A stretch of 64,000 nt of DNA from Methylobacterium sp. J-090 (GCF_022829345.1 NZ_JAKSXV010000080.1:50142-114141), one strand, 5' to 3'. Positions 54,875-64,000 are shown, counted from the stretch's first letter. Notes: generated from the letters alone by a model not told the origin. Program-made: numbers and translations.

Positions 54875-57800
54875 GTGTGCGAATCGAACGTGACTCAACG
54901 TACAGACATCGCGATCATCGGTCGTGCCTGCCGCCTCCCGGGTGCCTCGAACGTCGAGGGTCTGTGGCAGCTCCTGACGGAGGCCCGCTGCGCGGTCGGG
55001 CGGATTCCCGAAGACCGCTGGTCGCTGAGCCGGTTCGGGCATCCCCGCGCCCAGGAACGCGGCAAGAGCTACACCTGGTCGGCGGGCATCCTCGACGAGA
55101 TCTGGTCGTTCGATCCGGGCGTGTTCGGCATCTCGCCCCGCGAGGCCGAGCAGATGGACCCGCAGCAGCGGCTCCTGCTCGAACTCACCTGGGAAGCCCT
55201 GGAGGATGCGGGCCTGCGCCCCTCGGCCGTGGCCGGCACCCAGATCGGCGTGTTCGTCGGCGCCTCGTCCCTCGATTACGGCAATCTGCGCATCCTCGAC
55301 ACCGCCTCGGGTGACGCCTACGCGGCGACCGGCAACACCCTCTCGATCCTGTCGAACCGCATTTCCTATATCTACGACCTCAAGGGCCCGAGCTTCACCG
55401 TCGACACGGCGTGCTCGTCCTCCCTCGTCGCCCTGGATTCGGCGGTGGCGGCCATCGCCAGCGGCCGGATCGACACCGCCGTGGTGGCCGGCGTCAATCT
55501 GCTGGCGAGCCCGTTCAACTTCATCTGCTTCTCCAACGCCCAGATGCTGTCGCGCCGCGGCCTGTGCAGCGCGTTCTCGGCCCAGGCCGACGGCTACGTC
55601 CGCTCCGAGGGCGGCGTCGTCCTCGTGCTGCAATCGGCGAAGGCCGCGGCCCGCGACGGCAACACCGTGCGGGGCGTCATCGCGGCCAGCGGCGTCAATT
55701 CCGACGGCCGCACCACCGGCATCTCGCTCCCCTCGGGCTACGCGCAGGGCGCGCTCCTGGAGCAGGTCTACCGCGAGGCCGAGATCGATCTCGACAAGGT
55801 CGTGTTCGTCGAGGCGCACGGCACCGGCACTCCCGTGGGCGATCCCATCGAGGCCGGCGCCATCGGCGGCAAGCTCGGGAAACCGCGCCGCGAGCCCCTG
55901 CCCATCGGCTCCATCAAGAGCAATATCGGCCACACCGAGCCGGTCTCGGGGCTGGCCGGCCTGCTCAAGGCGAGCCTCGCCCTGGAGCACGATTTCGTGC
56001 CGGCCTCCCTGCACGCCGCCGAGCTCAACCCCGACATTCCCTTCACCGACCTCAACCTGTCGGTGCTGAACCAGCCCCTGGTGATCCCGCGCGGGCGCGC
56101 CGAGCGCTTCGCCGGCGTCAACTCCTTCGGTTTCGGCGGCACCAACGCGCACATCGTGCTCACCGATGGCGAGCGCGTCGCCGCCAAGGCCGAGACCACC
56201 CGGGCGCCCGAGATACTGCTGCTGTCGGCCCAGAGCCGCGCGGCCCTCAACGAACTCGCCCTCGACTACGCCGAACGCTTCGACGGCGCCGCACCGGCCG
56301 AGGTCGCGCGCATCGCGGCCGCGGCCGCCCATCGCCGCGAGCGCCTGTCGTCCCGCCTCGCCATCGCACTCGACGCCGACCTGCCCGCGACGCTCCGCGC
56401 CGTCGGCGAGGCCGAGGAGTCCGACGCCGCCCTCATCGGCACCGCCGTCGACCGTTCGGCCGAGGTCGCCTTCGTCTATTCCGGCAACGGCAGCCAGTGG
56501 GCCGGCATGGGCCGCGAGGCCTACGAGGAGAACGCGGTCTTCCGCGCCGCCTTCGATCGCATCGACACCCTGTTCCTCAAGCTCTCGGACTGGTCCCTCA
56601 AGGAGGCGCTGTTCGCCGAAGACCTTGACGAGCGCCTCGTCCTGACCCGCGTCTCCCAGCCCCTGATCTTCGCCATCTCCAGCGCCTCGACCACGGCGCT
56701 CCGGGCGCGCGGCCTCCACCCGAAATACGTGCTCGGCCACAGCGTCGGCGAGATCGCGGCGGCGGAGGCCGCCGGCATCCTCAGCCTCGAGCAGGCCGTG
56801 AAGGTGATCTTCTTCCGCAGCCAGCATCAGGAATCGACGCGGGGCCTCGGCACCATGGCGGTGCTGCTGGCGCCGGCCGACGAGATCGAGCTGTTCCTGA
56901 AGGACTACCCGAGCCTCGACATCGCCGCCTACAACAGCCCCAAGGCCATCACGGTCGCGGGGCCGGTGGCGGACATCGACGCCGCCATGAAGGCCCTCGC
57001 GCGCAAGCGCCGGCGCGGACGCAAGCTCGACCTCGAATACCCGTTCCACGGTCGGTTGATGAACCCGACCGAGAAGCCGCTCCTGCGCGATCTCGCCGGC
57101 CTCAAGCCCCATGCCGGCACCACCGCCATGGTCTCCACCGTCACCGGCATGGTGCTGGCCGGTTCGGAATTCGGCGCCGGTTACTGGTGGCGCAACATCC
57201 GCGAGCCCGTGCGCTTCGCCCAGGCCGTGCAGGAAGCCACCCGCCAGGGCGCCCGTGTCTTCGTGGAAGTCGGCCCCCGCGCCACCCTCCTGTCGCATAT
57301 CGGCGACGCCATCGAGCCCCTCGGCATCGAGAACGCCACCATCGGCGTCCTCCATCGCAAGCAGGCCGGCGGCGATCCCATCGCCCGGACCGTGGCCGCC
57401 GCCCTCGTCCAGGGCGCGGCCGTCGACGAGACCACGGTGTTCGGCCAGAACCCGAAGGGCGACGTGTCCCTGCCGCTCTACCCGTGGCAGCGCCGCGCCT
57501 TCCGTCTGGCCGAGACCTCCGAGGGCGTCGGCGCCACGACGCCGCGCACCTATCACCCCCTCTACGGCGCGCGCGTCACCGTGGACGGCCTCGAATGGCA
57601 CGGCCACGTCGACATCGCCACGGTGCCGGAACTCGACGACCACCGCATCGACGGGCAGGCGATCCTGCCGGGCGCGGCCTTCATCGAGATGGCCCTGGGG
57701 GTCGCCCGCGAGGTCATGCGCAGCGACACCGTGGTGCTCGCTGAATTCGAGATTCAGTCGCCGATGGTGTTCGGCGAGGAATCCCTGCGCGAGGTCATGG

Positions 57801-60800
57801 TCCGCGTCTCGGGCTCGGGCAACGGCATCCAGATCCTGAGCCGGCCGCGCCTGACCCAGGCCGCGTGGCAGCTCCACGCGGCGGCCAAGATCGTCGACGG
57901 CACCTTCTCCGCGCCCGCCCGCCAGGACATTCCCGCGCCGGGCGAGCAGGCGGTGGACGGCGAAGCCCTCTACCGTATCGCCGCCGCCTCCGGCCTCGGC
58001 TTCGGCCCGAGCTTCCGTCAGGTCGCCCTGTCGGCGCGCCTCGACGAGACCACCATCGTCTCCGACCTCGTGCCGGCCGAGGCCGACGAGCGCTTCGGCC
58101 TCGTGCCCGCACGCCTCGATTCGTGTTTCCACGGCCTGATCCTCCTGTTCGCCGGCCTCATGGGCGAGGGCTCGACCAAGGCCTACGTGCCCGTGCGCTT
58201 CGGCGAGATCCGCCTGGTGAAGCCGGGCGCCGTCATCGCCCGGGCGATGATCCGGACGCGCCGCGCCAACGAGCGCAGCATCCTGGCCGACTTCACCCTG
58301 GTGGATGCCGAGGGCGAGGTCATCGCCACCCTGCGCGAGGGTCGCTTCCAGGCCCTGCGCACTAAGAACGCCAACGAACTGGCCGCCTACGCCATCGCCC
58401 AGCGGGCCGAGCTCGCCACCGAACCCACGGCGATCCCCCTCGACCGTCGCCAGCGCATCGCCGACGCCGTCCGGCCCCAGGCCAAGGCGGCCTTCGCCGC
58501 CGCCGAGGCGCCGCTGGCCCCCGGCCACCTGCTCCTCGAGGGCTGGGCCACCTCCATGGCTTACCGCTTGGCGGAAGGCCTGCAGCGCTCGGGCACCGTC
58601 GCCATCGACGAGCGCGTGCCCGAGGCCATGCGGCCCTGGCTGCTGAACGCCCTCCTGGCCCTGGAGAGCAGCGGGCTCGCCACCCTCGACGGCGAGCGCT
58701 GGACCCTGCGCAAGGACGTGACCCTGCCGGCGCCCGACGAGATCATGCGCTGGATCGCCGCCGATCACCCCGACCTCTCGGCCGAACTCGTGCTCACCGC
58801 CGATATCGGCGCCGTCGTCGGCCGCCTCCTCGCCGGCGACCTCGTCCACGCCCCGACCCTGTCGCAGAACGCGCTCGACGCCTTCACCCTGCGCAGCGCC
58901 ACCGCCCGCGCCTCCGCCGACGTCATCGCCCGGATCGTGGAATCCGGCAGCGCCGCGCTCCCCCGCGACCGCGCCCTGCGGGTGCTCCAGGTCGGCTTCG
59001 GGCCCCTGTCGGCCCAGGCCGCCGCCTTCGCCGACGGCATCGAGGCGCAGCTCTCGGTGTTCGAGGCCGACCGGCGCCTGGCCGAACGCGCCCGCCTCGC
59101 CCTGCCCCGCGGCGTCACCGTCATCGAGGACGCGGCCGAGCTCACCCCCGGCGGCTTCGACGCCATCCTCGCCGCCGACGTGCTCCATCGCTCCGAGCGC
59201 GGCGTCCTGCAGCAGGTGGCCGATGCGCTGGCCACCGGCGGCTTCCTCATCGCCGTCGAACCCGGCGCGTCCCTGTTCCGCGACCTCGTGTTCGGCCTGA
59301 CGCCGGACTGGTTCGACGTGACCGGCGAGATGCCCATGGGACGCCTCGACGACATCACCGGCTGGCAGCGCTCGCTCAGCGACACCGGCCTCGTCCGGGT
59401 CGCCGTCGACCGTGCGGTCTCCGACAACGGCGACGACCTCCTGTTCATCGCCGAAGCGCCCGTGCGCGCCCGCCCCGCCGCCGGCCAGACCTTCGCGTTC
59501 GTCATCGGATCGCACGACGCCTACGCCGCCGAGACCGCCTCGTCCCTGGCGACCCTGCTGGTTGCGGGCGGCGTCCACGTCTCCATCATCCTCGATTCCG
59601 AGCAGTCCCTGCTCGAGCTCGAGCGCGAGACCCCCGACACGGTGGTGTTCCTCGCCGGCGCCTTCAACACCGACGGTCCGGCCGCGAACCGCCTGCGCGA
59701 CCGCTGCCTCAGCCTCAAGCGCTGCGTCGAGCACCTCGGCAGCCGCCAGACTCGCCTCTGGGTGGTCTGCCCCGGTGCCACCCGCGACGACGGCGATGCC
59801 AACGGTTCCGTCGAGGCGGGCGTCTGGGCCTTCACCCGGACGCTGGCCAACGAGGTCGCCAACCTCGACGTGCGCCGCATCGACCTGACCGACACGCTCA
59901 CCACCAAGCTCGCCGCCGAGCGCCTGCGCGACCTCATCCTGTCGGGCACCGCCGAGACCGAGATCGTCCTCGATCCCGACCAGACCCGGGTGATCCGGTT
60001 CTCGCCGGGCCAGATCGCGCGCCGCCCCGCCGCCGACGCGGTGCCGGCGCCCGCCGCCCGCCTGGAACGCAGCAACACCGGCGGCCTCAACGAGATGGCC
60101 TGGGGCCCGGCCGAGCGCCGTGCGCCGGGACGCGGCGAGGTCGAGATCGCCGTCGAGGCCACGGGCCTCAATTTTCGCGACGTCCTCTGGGCGCTCTCCA
60201 TGCTCCCGGAAGAGATTCTGGAAGACGGATTCGCCGGGCCCCGCCTCGGCCTGGAGGTCGCCGGCCGCGTCCTCTCCGTCGGCAAGAATGTGGATGCCTT
60301 CAAGGCCGGTGACCGCGTCGTCGCCTTCGCCCAATCGGGCTTCTCGACCCACATCGTCGTGCCCGAGCTCGTGGTCGCGCCGAGCCCCCCCGGCCTCGAT
60401 GCGCAGGCCGCCGCCACGGTGCCGGTCGCCTTCCTCACGGCCTATTACGGCCTCGTGAGCTGCGCCCGCCTGCGGCGCGGCGAATGGGTCCTCGTCCATG
60501 GCGGCGCCGGCGGCGTCGGCCTCGCCGCCCTCCAGATCGCCAAGCTCAAGGGCGCGCGCGTCATCGCCACCGCCGGGTCGCGGGAGAAGCGCGCCCTGGT
60601 GAAGGCGCTGGGCGCCGAGCACGTCCTCGACTCGCGTTCGCTGGCCTTCGTCGACGATGTCCGCCGCATCACCGGCGACGGCGTCGGCGTGGTGCTCAAC
60701 AGCCTGTTCGGCGAAGCGATGGAGCGCAGCCTCAACTGCCTCAAGCCGTTCGGCCGCTTCATCGAGCTGGGCAAGCGCGACTACGTCGCCAACACCCATA

Positions 60801-62302
60801 TCGGCCTGCGCCCGTTCCGCCGGAACCTGTCCTATTTCGGCGTCGATCTCGATCAGGTGCTGCAGCACCAGGGCGAGGACGGGGCGCGCCTGTTCCGGGA
60901 GGTCATGGCCCTGTTCAACGAGGGTGGCCTCAAGCCGCTCCCGTACCAGCCCTTCACCTCGGACGAGGTCTCGGACGCGTTCCGGCTCATGCAGCAATCG
61001 GGGCACGTCGGTAAGATCGTCATCGCGCCGCCGAAAGCCGGCAGCGTGATGATGGCCGAAAAGTCCACCTTCGAGATTTCACCGGACGGCGTGCACCTCG
61101 TCACCGGCGGCCTCGGCGGCTTCGGCCTGGAGGCCGCGCGCTGGCTCGCCGACCGGGGCGCCCAGCGCATCGTTCTCGTCGGCCGCAAGGGCGCCGAGAG
61201 CGCCGATGCCAAGGCCCTCGTGGCCGAGCTGACGGCACGCGGCGTCGCGGTGCAGGCCAAGGCCTGCGACATCACCAGCCGCAAGGCGGTGGACGCCCTC
61301 TTGGGTGACGTGGAGCGCGGCGGTCAGAAGCTCGCCGGCGTGATCCACGGAGCCATGGTGCTACAGGACGGCCTCATCGCGAACATCGACGCGGCGGCCC
61401 TCGACGCGGTCATCCGCCCGAAGGTCATCGGCGCCGAGCACCTCGACGCGGCGACGCGCACGCGAAAACTCGACTACTTCGTGCTGTTCTCCTCGGCCAC
61501 GACCTTCATCGGCAATCCCGGCCAGGGCTCCTACGTCGCCGCCAACGGCTTCATGGAGGGTTTGGCCCGCCGCCGGCGCAAGCTCGGCCTGCCGGCTCTG
61601 GCGGTCGCCTGGGGCGCCATCGGCGATGTCGGTGTCCTCGCCCGCAACCGCGCCGTGATGGAGACCCTGGCCGGCCGCGTCGGCGTCACGCCCATGGACG
61701 CCCGCCACTGCCTCGACCTCATGGCCGATGCCCTGGAGGGCCAGAGTCGCGGCACCGACGATGCGGTCATCGCCATCGCCTCCATGCATTGGGGCAAGGC
61801 GCGCGAGCGCCTCGCCACCATGAAGAGCCCGAGCTACGCCGACCTCGGCTCGGACCAGCAGATGGAAGCCGGCACGGTGGCGGCCATCAACATCGGGATG
61901 CTGCTCAAGACCCAGGACATCGACACGGTGCGCAAGACCGTGGCCGATGCCATCGTCGAGGACATCGCCCGCATCCTGCGCCTGCCGAAGGACGACATCA
62001 GCCGCGTCCGACACCTCTCGGAGATCGGCCTCGATTCGCTCATGGGCGTCGAGCTCGGCGCCAGCCTGCAGGAGCGCTTCGCCCTCGAAGCGCCGCCTTC
62101 TGGCATCTCGTCGGGGCTCACGGTCAATGAGCTCACCGAGACCCTGATCCAGTCGATCTCGGCCCCCGTGGACGAGGCGGCGGCCGCCGTGATGAGTCTC
62201 GCCCAGCGCCATGCCAGCGAAGGCGTGGATGTCAGGACCCTCGAGCCCTTCCACGCGCTGGTCGAAGAGAACAGCCTCGTCATCAAAGAGATTCTGCCAT
62301 GA
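54875..62302 (+). CDS. Reducing type I polyketide/fatty-acid synthase, RkpA-like
   Basis: 2475-residue megasynthase predicted to build a saturated long acyl chain iteratively. Order: KS (Cys180 in VDTACSSSL, EAHGTGTPVGDP, KSNIGHTEPVSG); AT (GHSVGE, Ser623, likely malonyl-type, YPFH motif); DH (DHRIDGQAILPG, His923); a methyltransferase-like region about 1360-1530 with a degenerate SAM motif (VGFGPL); ER (about 1733-2050, VHGGAGGVGLAALQIAK); KR (TGGLGGFG, Tyr2220 in GSYVAANGF); ACP (Ser2388 in GLDSLMGVEL). There is no thioesterase. GTG start at 54875, or GTG at 54890. The stop overlaps the next gene. Size, order and partner match RkpA of rhizobial K-antigen synthesis. Confidence 0.9.
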   Translation: MCESNVTQRTDIAIIGRACRLPGASNVEGLWQLLTEARCAVGRIPEDRWSLSRFGHPRAQERGKSYTWSAGILDEIWSFDPGVFGISPREAEQMDPQQRLLLELTWEALEDAGLRPSAVAGTQIGVFVGASSLDYGNLRILDTASGDAYAATGNTLSILSNRISYIYDLKGPSFTVDTACSSSLVALDSAVAAIASGRIDTAVVAGVNLLASPFNFICFSNAQMLSRRGLCSAFSAQADGYVRSEGGVVLVLQSAKAAARDGNTVRGVIAASGVNSDGRTTGISLPSGYAQGALLEQVYREAEIDLDKVVFVEAHGTGTPVGDPIEAGAIGGKLGKPRREPLPIGSIKSNIGHTEPVSGLAGLLKASLALEHDFVPASLHAAELNPDIPFTDLNLSVLNQPLVIPRGRAERFAGVNSFGFGGTNAHIVLTDGERVAAKAETTRAPEILLLSAQSRAALNELALDYAERFDGAAPAEVARIAAAAAHRRERLSSRLAIALDADLPATLRAVGEAEESDAALIGTAVDRSAEVAFVYSGNGSQWAGMGREAYEENAVFRAAFDRIDTLFLKLSDWSLKEALFAEDLDERLVLTRVSQPLIFAISSASTTALRARGLHPKYVLGHSVGEIAAAEAAGILSLEQAVKVIFFRSQHQESTRGLGTMAVLLAPADEIELFLKDYPSLDIAAYNSPKAITVAGPVADIDAAMKALARKRRRGRKLDLEYPFHGRLMNPTEKPLLRDLAGLKPHAGTTAMVSTVTGMVLAGSEFGAGYWWRNIREPVRFAQAVQEATRQGARVFVEVGPRATLLSHIGDAIEPLGIENATIGVLHRKQAGGDPIARTVAAALVQGAAVDETTVFGQNPKGDVSLPLYPWQRRAFRLAETSEGVGATTPRTYHPLYGARVTVDGLEWHGHVDIATVPELDDHRIDGQAILPGAAFIEMALGVAREVMRSDTVVLAEFEIQSPMVFGEESLREVMVRVSGSGNGIQILSRPRLTQAAWQLHAAAKIVDGTFSAPARQDIPAPGEQAVDGEALYRIAAASGLGFGPSFRQVALSARLDETTIVSDLVPAEADERFGLVPARLDSCFHGLILLFAGLMGEGSTKAYVPVRFGEIRLVKPGAVIARAMIRTRRANERSILADFTLVDAEGEVIATLREGRFQALRTKNANELAAYAIAQRAELATEPTAIPLDRRQRIADAVRPQAKAAFAAAEAPLAPGHLLLEGWATSMAYRLAEGLQRSGTVAIDERVPEAMRPWLLNALLALESSGLATLDGERWTLRKDVTLPAPDEIMRWIAADHPDLSAELVLTADIGAVVGRLLAGDLVHAPTLSQNALDAFTLRSATARASADVIARIVESGSAALPRDRALRVLQVGFGPLSAQAAAFADGIEAQLSVFEADRRLAERARLALPRGVTVIEDAAELTPGGFDAILAADVLHRSERGVLQQVADALATGGFLIAVEPGASLFRDLVFGLTPDWFDVTGEMPMGRLDDITGWQRSLSDTGLVRVAVDRAVSDNGDDLLFIAEAPVRARPAAGQTFAFVIGSHDAYAAETASSLATLLVAGGVHVSIILDSEQSLLELERETPDTVVFLAGAFNTDGPAANRLRDRCLSLKRCVEHLGSRQTRLWVVCPGATRDDGDANGSVEAGVWAFTRTLANEVANLDVRRIDLTDTLTTKLAAERLRDLILSGTAETEIVLDPDQTRVIRFSPGQIARRPAADAVPAPAARLERSNTGGLNEMAWGPAERRAPGRGEVEIAVEATGLNFRDVLWALSMLPEEILEDGFAGPRLGLEVAGRVLSVGKNVDAFKAGDRVVAFAQSGFSTHIVVPELVVAPSPPGLDAQAAATVPVAFLTAYYGLVSCARLRRGEWVLVHGGAGGVGLAALQIAKLKGARVIATAGSREKRALVKALGAEHVLDSRSLAFVDDVRRITGDGVGVVLNSLFGEAMERSLNCLKPFGRFIELGKRDYVANTHIGLRPFRRNLSYFGVDLDQVLQHQGEDGARLFREVMALFNEGGLKPLPYQPFTSDEVSDAFRLMQQSGHVGKIVIAPPKAGSVMMAEKSTFEISPDGVHLVTGGLGGFGLEAARWLADRGAQRIVLVGRKGAESADAKALVAELTARGVAVQAKACDITSRKAVDALLGDVERGGQKLAGVIHGAMVLQDGLIANIDAAALDAVIRPKVIGAEHLDAATRTRKLDYFVLFSSATTFIGNPGQGSYVAANGFMEGLARRRRKLGLPALAVAWGAIGDVGVLARNRAVMETLAGRVGVTPMDARHCLDLMADALEGQSRGTDDAVIAIASMHWGKARERLATMKSPSYADLGSDQQMEAGTVAAINIGMLLKTQDIDTVRKTVADAIVEDIARILRLPKDDISRVRHLSEIGLDSLMGVELGASLQERFALEAPPSGISSGLTVNELTETLIQSISAPVDEAAAAVMSLAQRHASEGVDVRTLEPFHALVEENSLVIKEILP

Positions 62303-63675
62303 CAAAACCCGCCAGACCGGACGGCGGACGCGCGGCGCTCGCGGGCTTCGTGACGAACCGCCTCGGCCGCAACGCCAACCGGCCGGCCCCGGCGCGTGCG
62401 CCCGCGCGCCCGGCGGGCGACCCGTCGGTGCAGAACTTCGAGACCCTGCCGGGTTACCGCGAGCTGCGCCTGCAGCGCTCGGCCGCCGATCTCATCGGGC
62501 TTGGCAACCCGTTCTTCCGGGTCCACGAGACCCGGGCCGGCGCCAGCACCCGCATCGCCGGCAAGAGCTTCATCAACTTCTCGTCCTACGACTACCTCGG
62601 CCTCAACGGCCATCCGGACGTGAACGCCGCCGCGGCGAAAGCCATCGAGACCTTCGGCACCTCGGCCTCGGCGAGCCGCATCGTGGCGGGCGAACGCCCG
62701 GGCCACCTCTCCCTGGAGAAGGCCCTCGCCGACCATTACGACACGGAGGCCTGCGTCGTGATGGTGAGCGGGCACGCCACCAACGTCACCACCCTCGGCG
62801 CCCTGATGGAGCCGGGCGACGTGATCTTCCACGATGCCCTGAGCCACAACAGCATCGTCACCGGGGCGCAGCTCTCGGGGGCCCAGCGCCGCTCCTTCGC
62901 CCACAACGACCTCGACGCCCTCGAGACCCTGCTCGGCGCCACCCGGCACGAGCATCGCCGCGCCCTCATCGTGGTCGAGGGCCTCTACAGCATGGACGGC
63001 GACGCGCCGGATCTGGCCGCCCTCGTCGCCCTGAAGCAGCGCTACGACGCCTGGCTGATGGTCGACGATGCCCACGGGCTCGGCGTGCTCGGCCGCACCG
63101 GCATCGGCCTCGCCGAGCATTGCGACGTCGATCCGCACGGCGTCGACATCTGGATGGGGACCCTGTCGAAGACGCTGTCCACCTGCGGCGGCTACATCGC
63201 CGGCCCGGCGGCGCTCATCGAGTACCTGAAGTGCACGGCCGGCGGCTTCATCTACAGTGTCGGCCTGTCCCCGCCACTCGCCGCCGCCGCCGAGACGGCG
63301 CTCGCCATCATGCATGCCGAGCCGCATCGGGTGGAGCGCCTGCGCCAGAACGGCAACCTGTTCCTCGCCTGCGCCAAGAAGCACGGCCTCGACACCGGCA
63401 CGAGCCTCGGCCTCGCGGTGATTCCGGTCATCGTCGGTGATTCCCTCAAGTCCGTGACCCTGTCGGACCGCCTGTTCAAGCGCGGCATCAACGTGCAGCC
63501 GATCATCCATCCGGCCGTGCCCGAGCGGGCTTCGCGCCTGCGCTTCTTCATCACCTCCGAGCACACGCCCGAGCAGATTCGCGAGACCGTGGACGCGGTG
63601 GCCGAGGAACTGCACGAGATCGAAAAGGGCGGCTCGCTCATCGAGCAGCTCATGTCGAAGCGCGGCAAGCCGTAG
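62299..63675 (+). CDS. PLP-dependent alpha-oxoamine synthase, RkpG-like
   Basis: 458-residue fold-type I enzyme of the AONS/KBL/SPT family, which joins an acyl thioester to an amino acid with loss of CO2, giving an alpha-amino ketone. Motifs: NFSSYDYLGLNGHPDV, the PLP-site VDDAHGLGVLG, and the Schiff-base Lys291 in MGTLSKTLSTCGGYIAG. An extra N-terminal segment of about 80 residues precedes the fold. Its ATG overlaps the synthase stop (ATGA). It most likely releases the ACP-bound chain of the upstream synthase, like RkpG next to RkpA. True biotin-pathway AONS is unlikely, as no bio genes are near. Confidence 0.88.
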   Translation: MTKPARPDGGRAALAGFVTNRLGRNANRPAPARAPARPAGDPSVQNFETLPGYRELRLQRSAADLIGLGNPFFRVHETRAGASTRIAGKSFINFSSYDYLGLNGHPDVNAAAAKAIETFGTSASASRIVAGERPGHLSLEKALADHYDTEACVVMVSGHATNVTTLGALMEPGDVIFHDALSHNSIVTGAQLSGAQRRSFAHNDLDALETLLGATRHEHRRALIVVEGLYSMDGDAPDLAALVALKQRYDAWLMVDDAHGLGVLGRTGIGLAEHCDVDPHGVDIWMGTLSKTLSTCGGYIAGPAALIEYLKCTAGGFIYSVGLSPPLAAAAETALAIMHAEPHRVERLRQNGNLFLACAKKHGLDTGTSLGLAVIPVIVGDSLKSVTLSDRLFKRGINVQPIIHPAVPERASRLRFFITSEHTPEQIRETVDAVAEELHEIEKGGSLIEQLMSKRGKP

Positions 63676-63710
63676 GCTTCGCCGCTCGAACCGTCACACT
63701 AGAACGAGAA

Positions 63711-63736
63711 ACGGGCCCGCGAGGGCCCGTTTTTTG
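63711..63736 (+). terminator. Rho-independent terminator of the synthase operon
   Basis: Perfect 8-bp stem ACGGGCCC/GGGCCCGT around GCGA, followed by six T residues, 35 bases after the oxoamine synthase stop. Confidence 0.92.
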
Positions 63737-63757
63737 TACCCGAAGGTCTGCCGTCGC

Positions 63758-64000
63758 TCAGCGGGCGGTAGCGTAGAGCGAAGCGCCTGCGGCGACGGGC
63801 GCGGTGACGGTTGAGAAGACCGACAGCACCTTCTGGACCTCGGTGAAGGGGGCGTTGGAAACGTAGACGAGGTCGCGGTTGCGCATGCGGAAGGCCTGGG
63901 TGAGGAACAGGCTGTTGGGGTCGCGCATGTTGATCCGGTAGACCACGGGCACCAGCGGCGTGCCGAGCAGCGGGCTGCCGGGCTTGAGGCGGCGCACCAC
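63758..64000 (-). CDS. Polysaccharide export protein (Wza/KpsD type), C-terminal part
   Basis: The last 80 residues of a gene cut by the window edge; its start lies beyond 64000. The segment GSPLLGTPLVPVVYRINMRDPNSLFLTQAFRMRNRDLVYVSNAPFTEVQKVL matches the final SLBB-type repeat of outer-membrane polysaccharide export proteins (MRDGDVVYVSNAP-like). A hydrophobic C terminus follows. It is convergent with the lipid-synthase operon and supports a capsule or exopolysaccharide export locus continuing to the right. Confidence 0.82.
   Translation of the reverse strand: MVRRLKPGSPLLGTPLVPVVYRINMRDPNSLFLTQAFRMRNRDLVYVSNAPFTEVQKVLSVFSTVTAPVAAGASLYATAR

Noticed and set aside
54749..61006. A 2085-codon open frame antisense to the synthase gene
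   Set aside because: Typical high-GC antisense shadow: repetitive Gly/Ala/Arg/Asp/Glu/His composition, no motifs, no ribosome site, and the plus strand carries complete enzymatic domains.
62299..63675. Biotin-pathway 8-amino-7-oxononanoate synthase (bioF)
   Set aside because: No bio genes nearby, translational coupling to an ACP-terminated synthase, and an unusual N-terminal extension favour an off-loading oxoamine synthase.

Overview
The window is high-GC DNA (roughly 70% by eye) with tightly packed genes. It looks like the chromosome of an alphaproteobacterium in the Hyphomicrobiales, most like Methylobacterium/Methylorubrum. The reasons are the gene content and order (rpsT-dnaA-dnaN-recF, purL-bolA-grxD, rph-rdgB, rsmI-yraN facing an LpoA-like lipoprotein), a tRNA-His without an encoded G-1 and with A73 (a known alphaproteobacterial trait), DUF1236/DUF2778/extensin-type envelope proteins, and a rhizobial rkpA/rkpG-like lipid-synthase pair. 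This taxonomic call is inference; no rRNA gene is present.

Layout. 1-6.1 kb: agmatinase-family ureohydrolase, ribosomal protein S20, and the replication genes dnaA, dnaN and recF, with an AT-richer gap before dnaA. 6.1-9.4 kb: LysE-type exporter, a VapBC toxin-antitoxin pair with a palindromic operator, and recQ. 9.5-16.8 kb: hydrolase-like membrane protein, purL, bolA, DUF29 protein, grxD, a thioredoxin-reductase-like flavoprotein and a coiled-coil membrane protein. 16.8-35 kb: envelope, RNA and stress genes: M3 oligopeptidase, extensin-like protein, two L,D-transpeptidase-type proteins, an osmoprotectant ABC importer lacking a local ATPase, an orphan receiver protein, yraN, rsmI, lpoA-like, hemW, rdgB, rph, a His-rich secreted protein, hrcA and a collagen-like repeat protein. 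35-38.9 kb: MHS-family symporter, ClC channel and tRNA-His.

38.9-50.8 kb looks accessory and lies between tRNA-His and tRNA-Val. It holds an ECF41-type sigma factor with a divergent-type partner, an NmrA-like reductase whose upstream region carries TGTCACA-N17-CGTC. It also holds a complete kdp potassium system (small ORF, kdpF, kdpA, small ORF, kdpB, kdpC, kdpD, kdpE) in which kdpA is interrupted by an in-frame TAG at codon 88, and a decayed tyrosine integrase abutting tRNA-Val.

50.9-64 kb is a cell-surface polysaccharide region. An unknown protein is followed by a two-domain GT2 glycosyltransferase. Next comes a 2475-residue reducing type I polyketide/fatty-acid synthase (KS-AT-DH-degenerate MT-ER-KR-ACP, no thioesterase), translationally coupled to a PLP-dependent alpha-oxoamine synthase. 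At the window edge is the C-terminal end of a Wza/KpsD-type polysaccharide export protein on the other strand. The synthase-oxoamine synthase pair resembles RkpA/RkpG of rhizobial K-antigen synthesis and probably makes an amino-ketone (sphingoid-like) lipid used in capsule export or anchoring. It is the most interesting system in the window.
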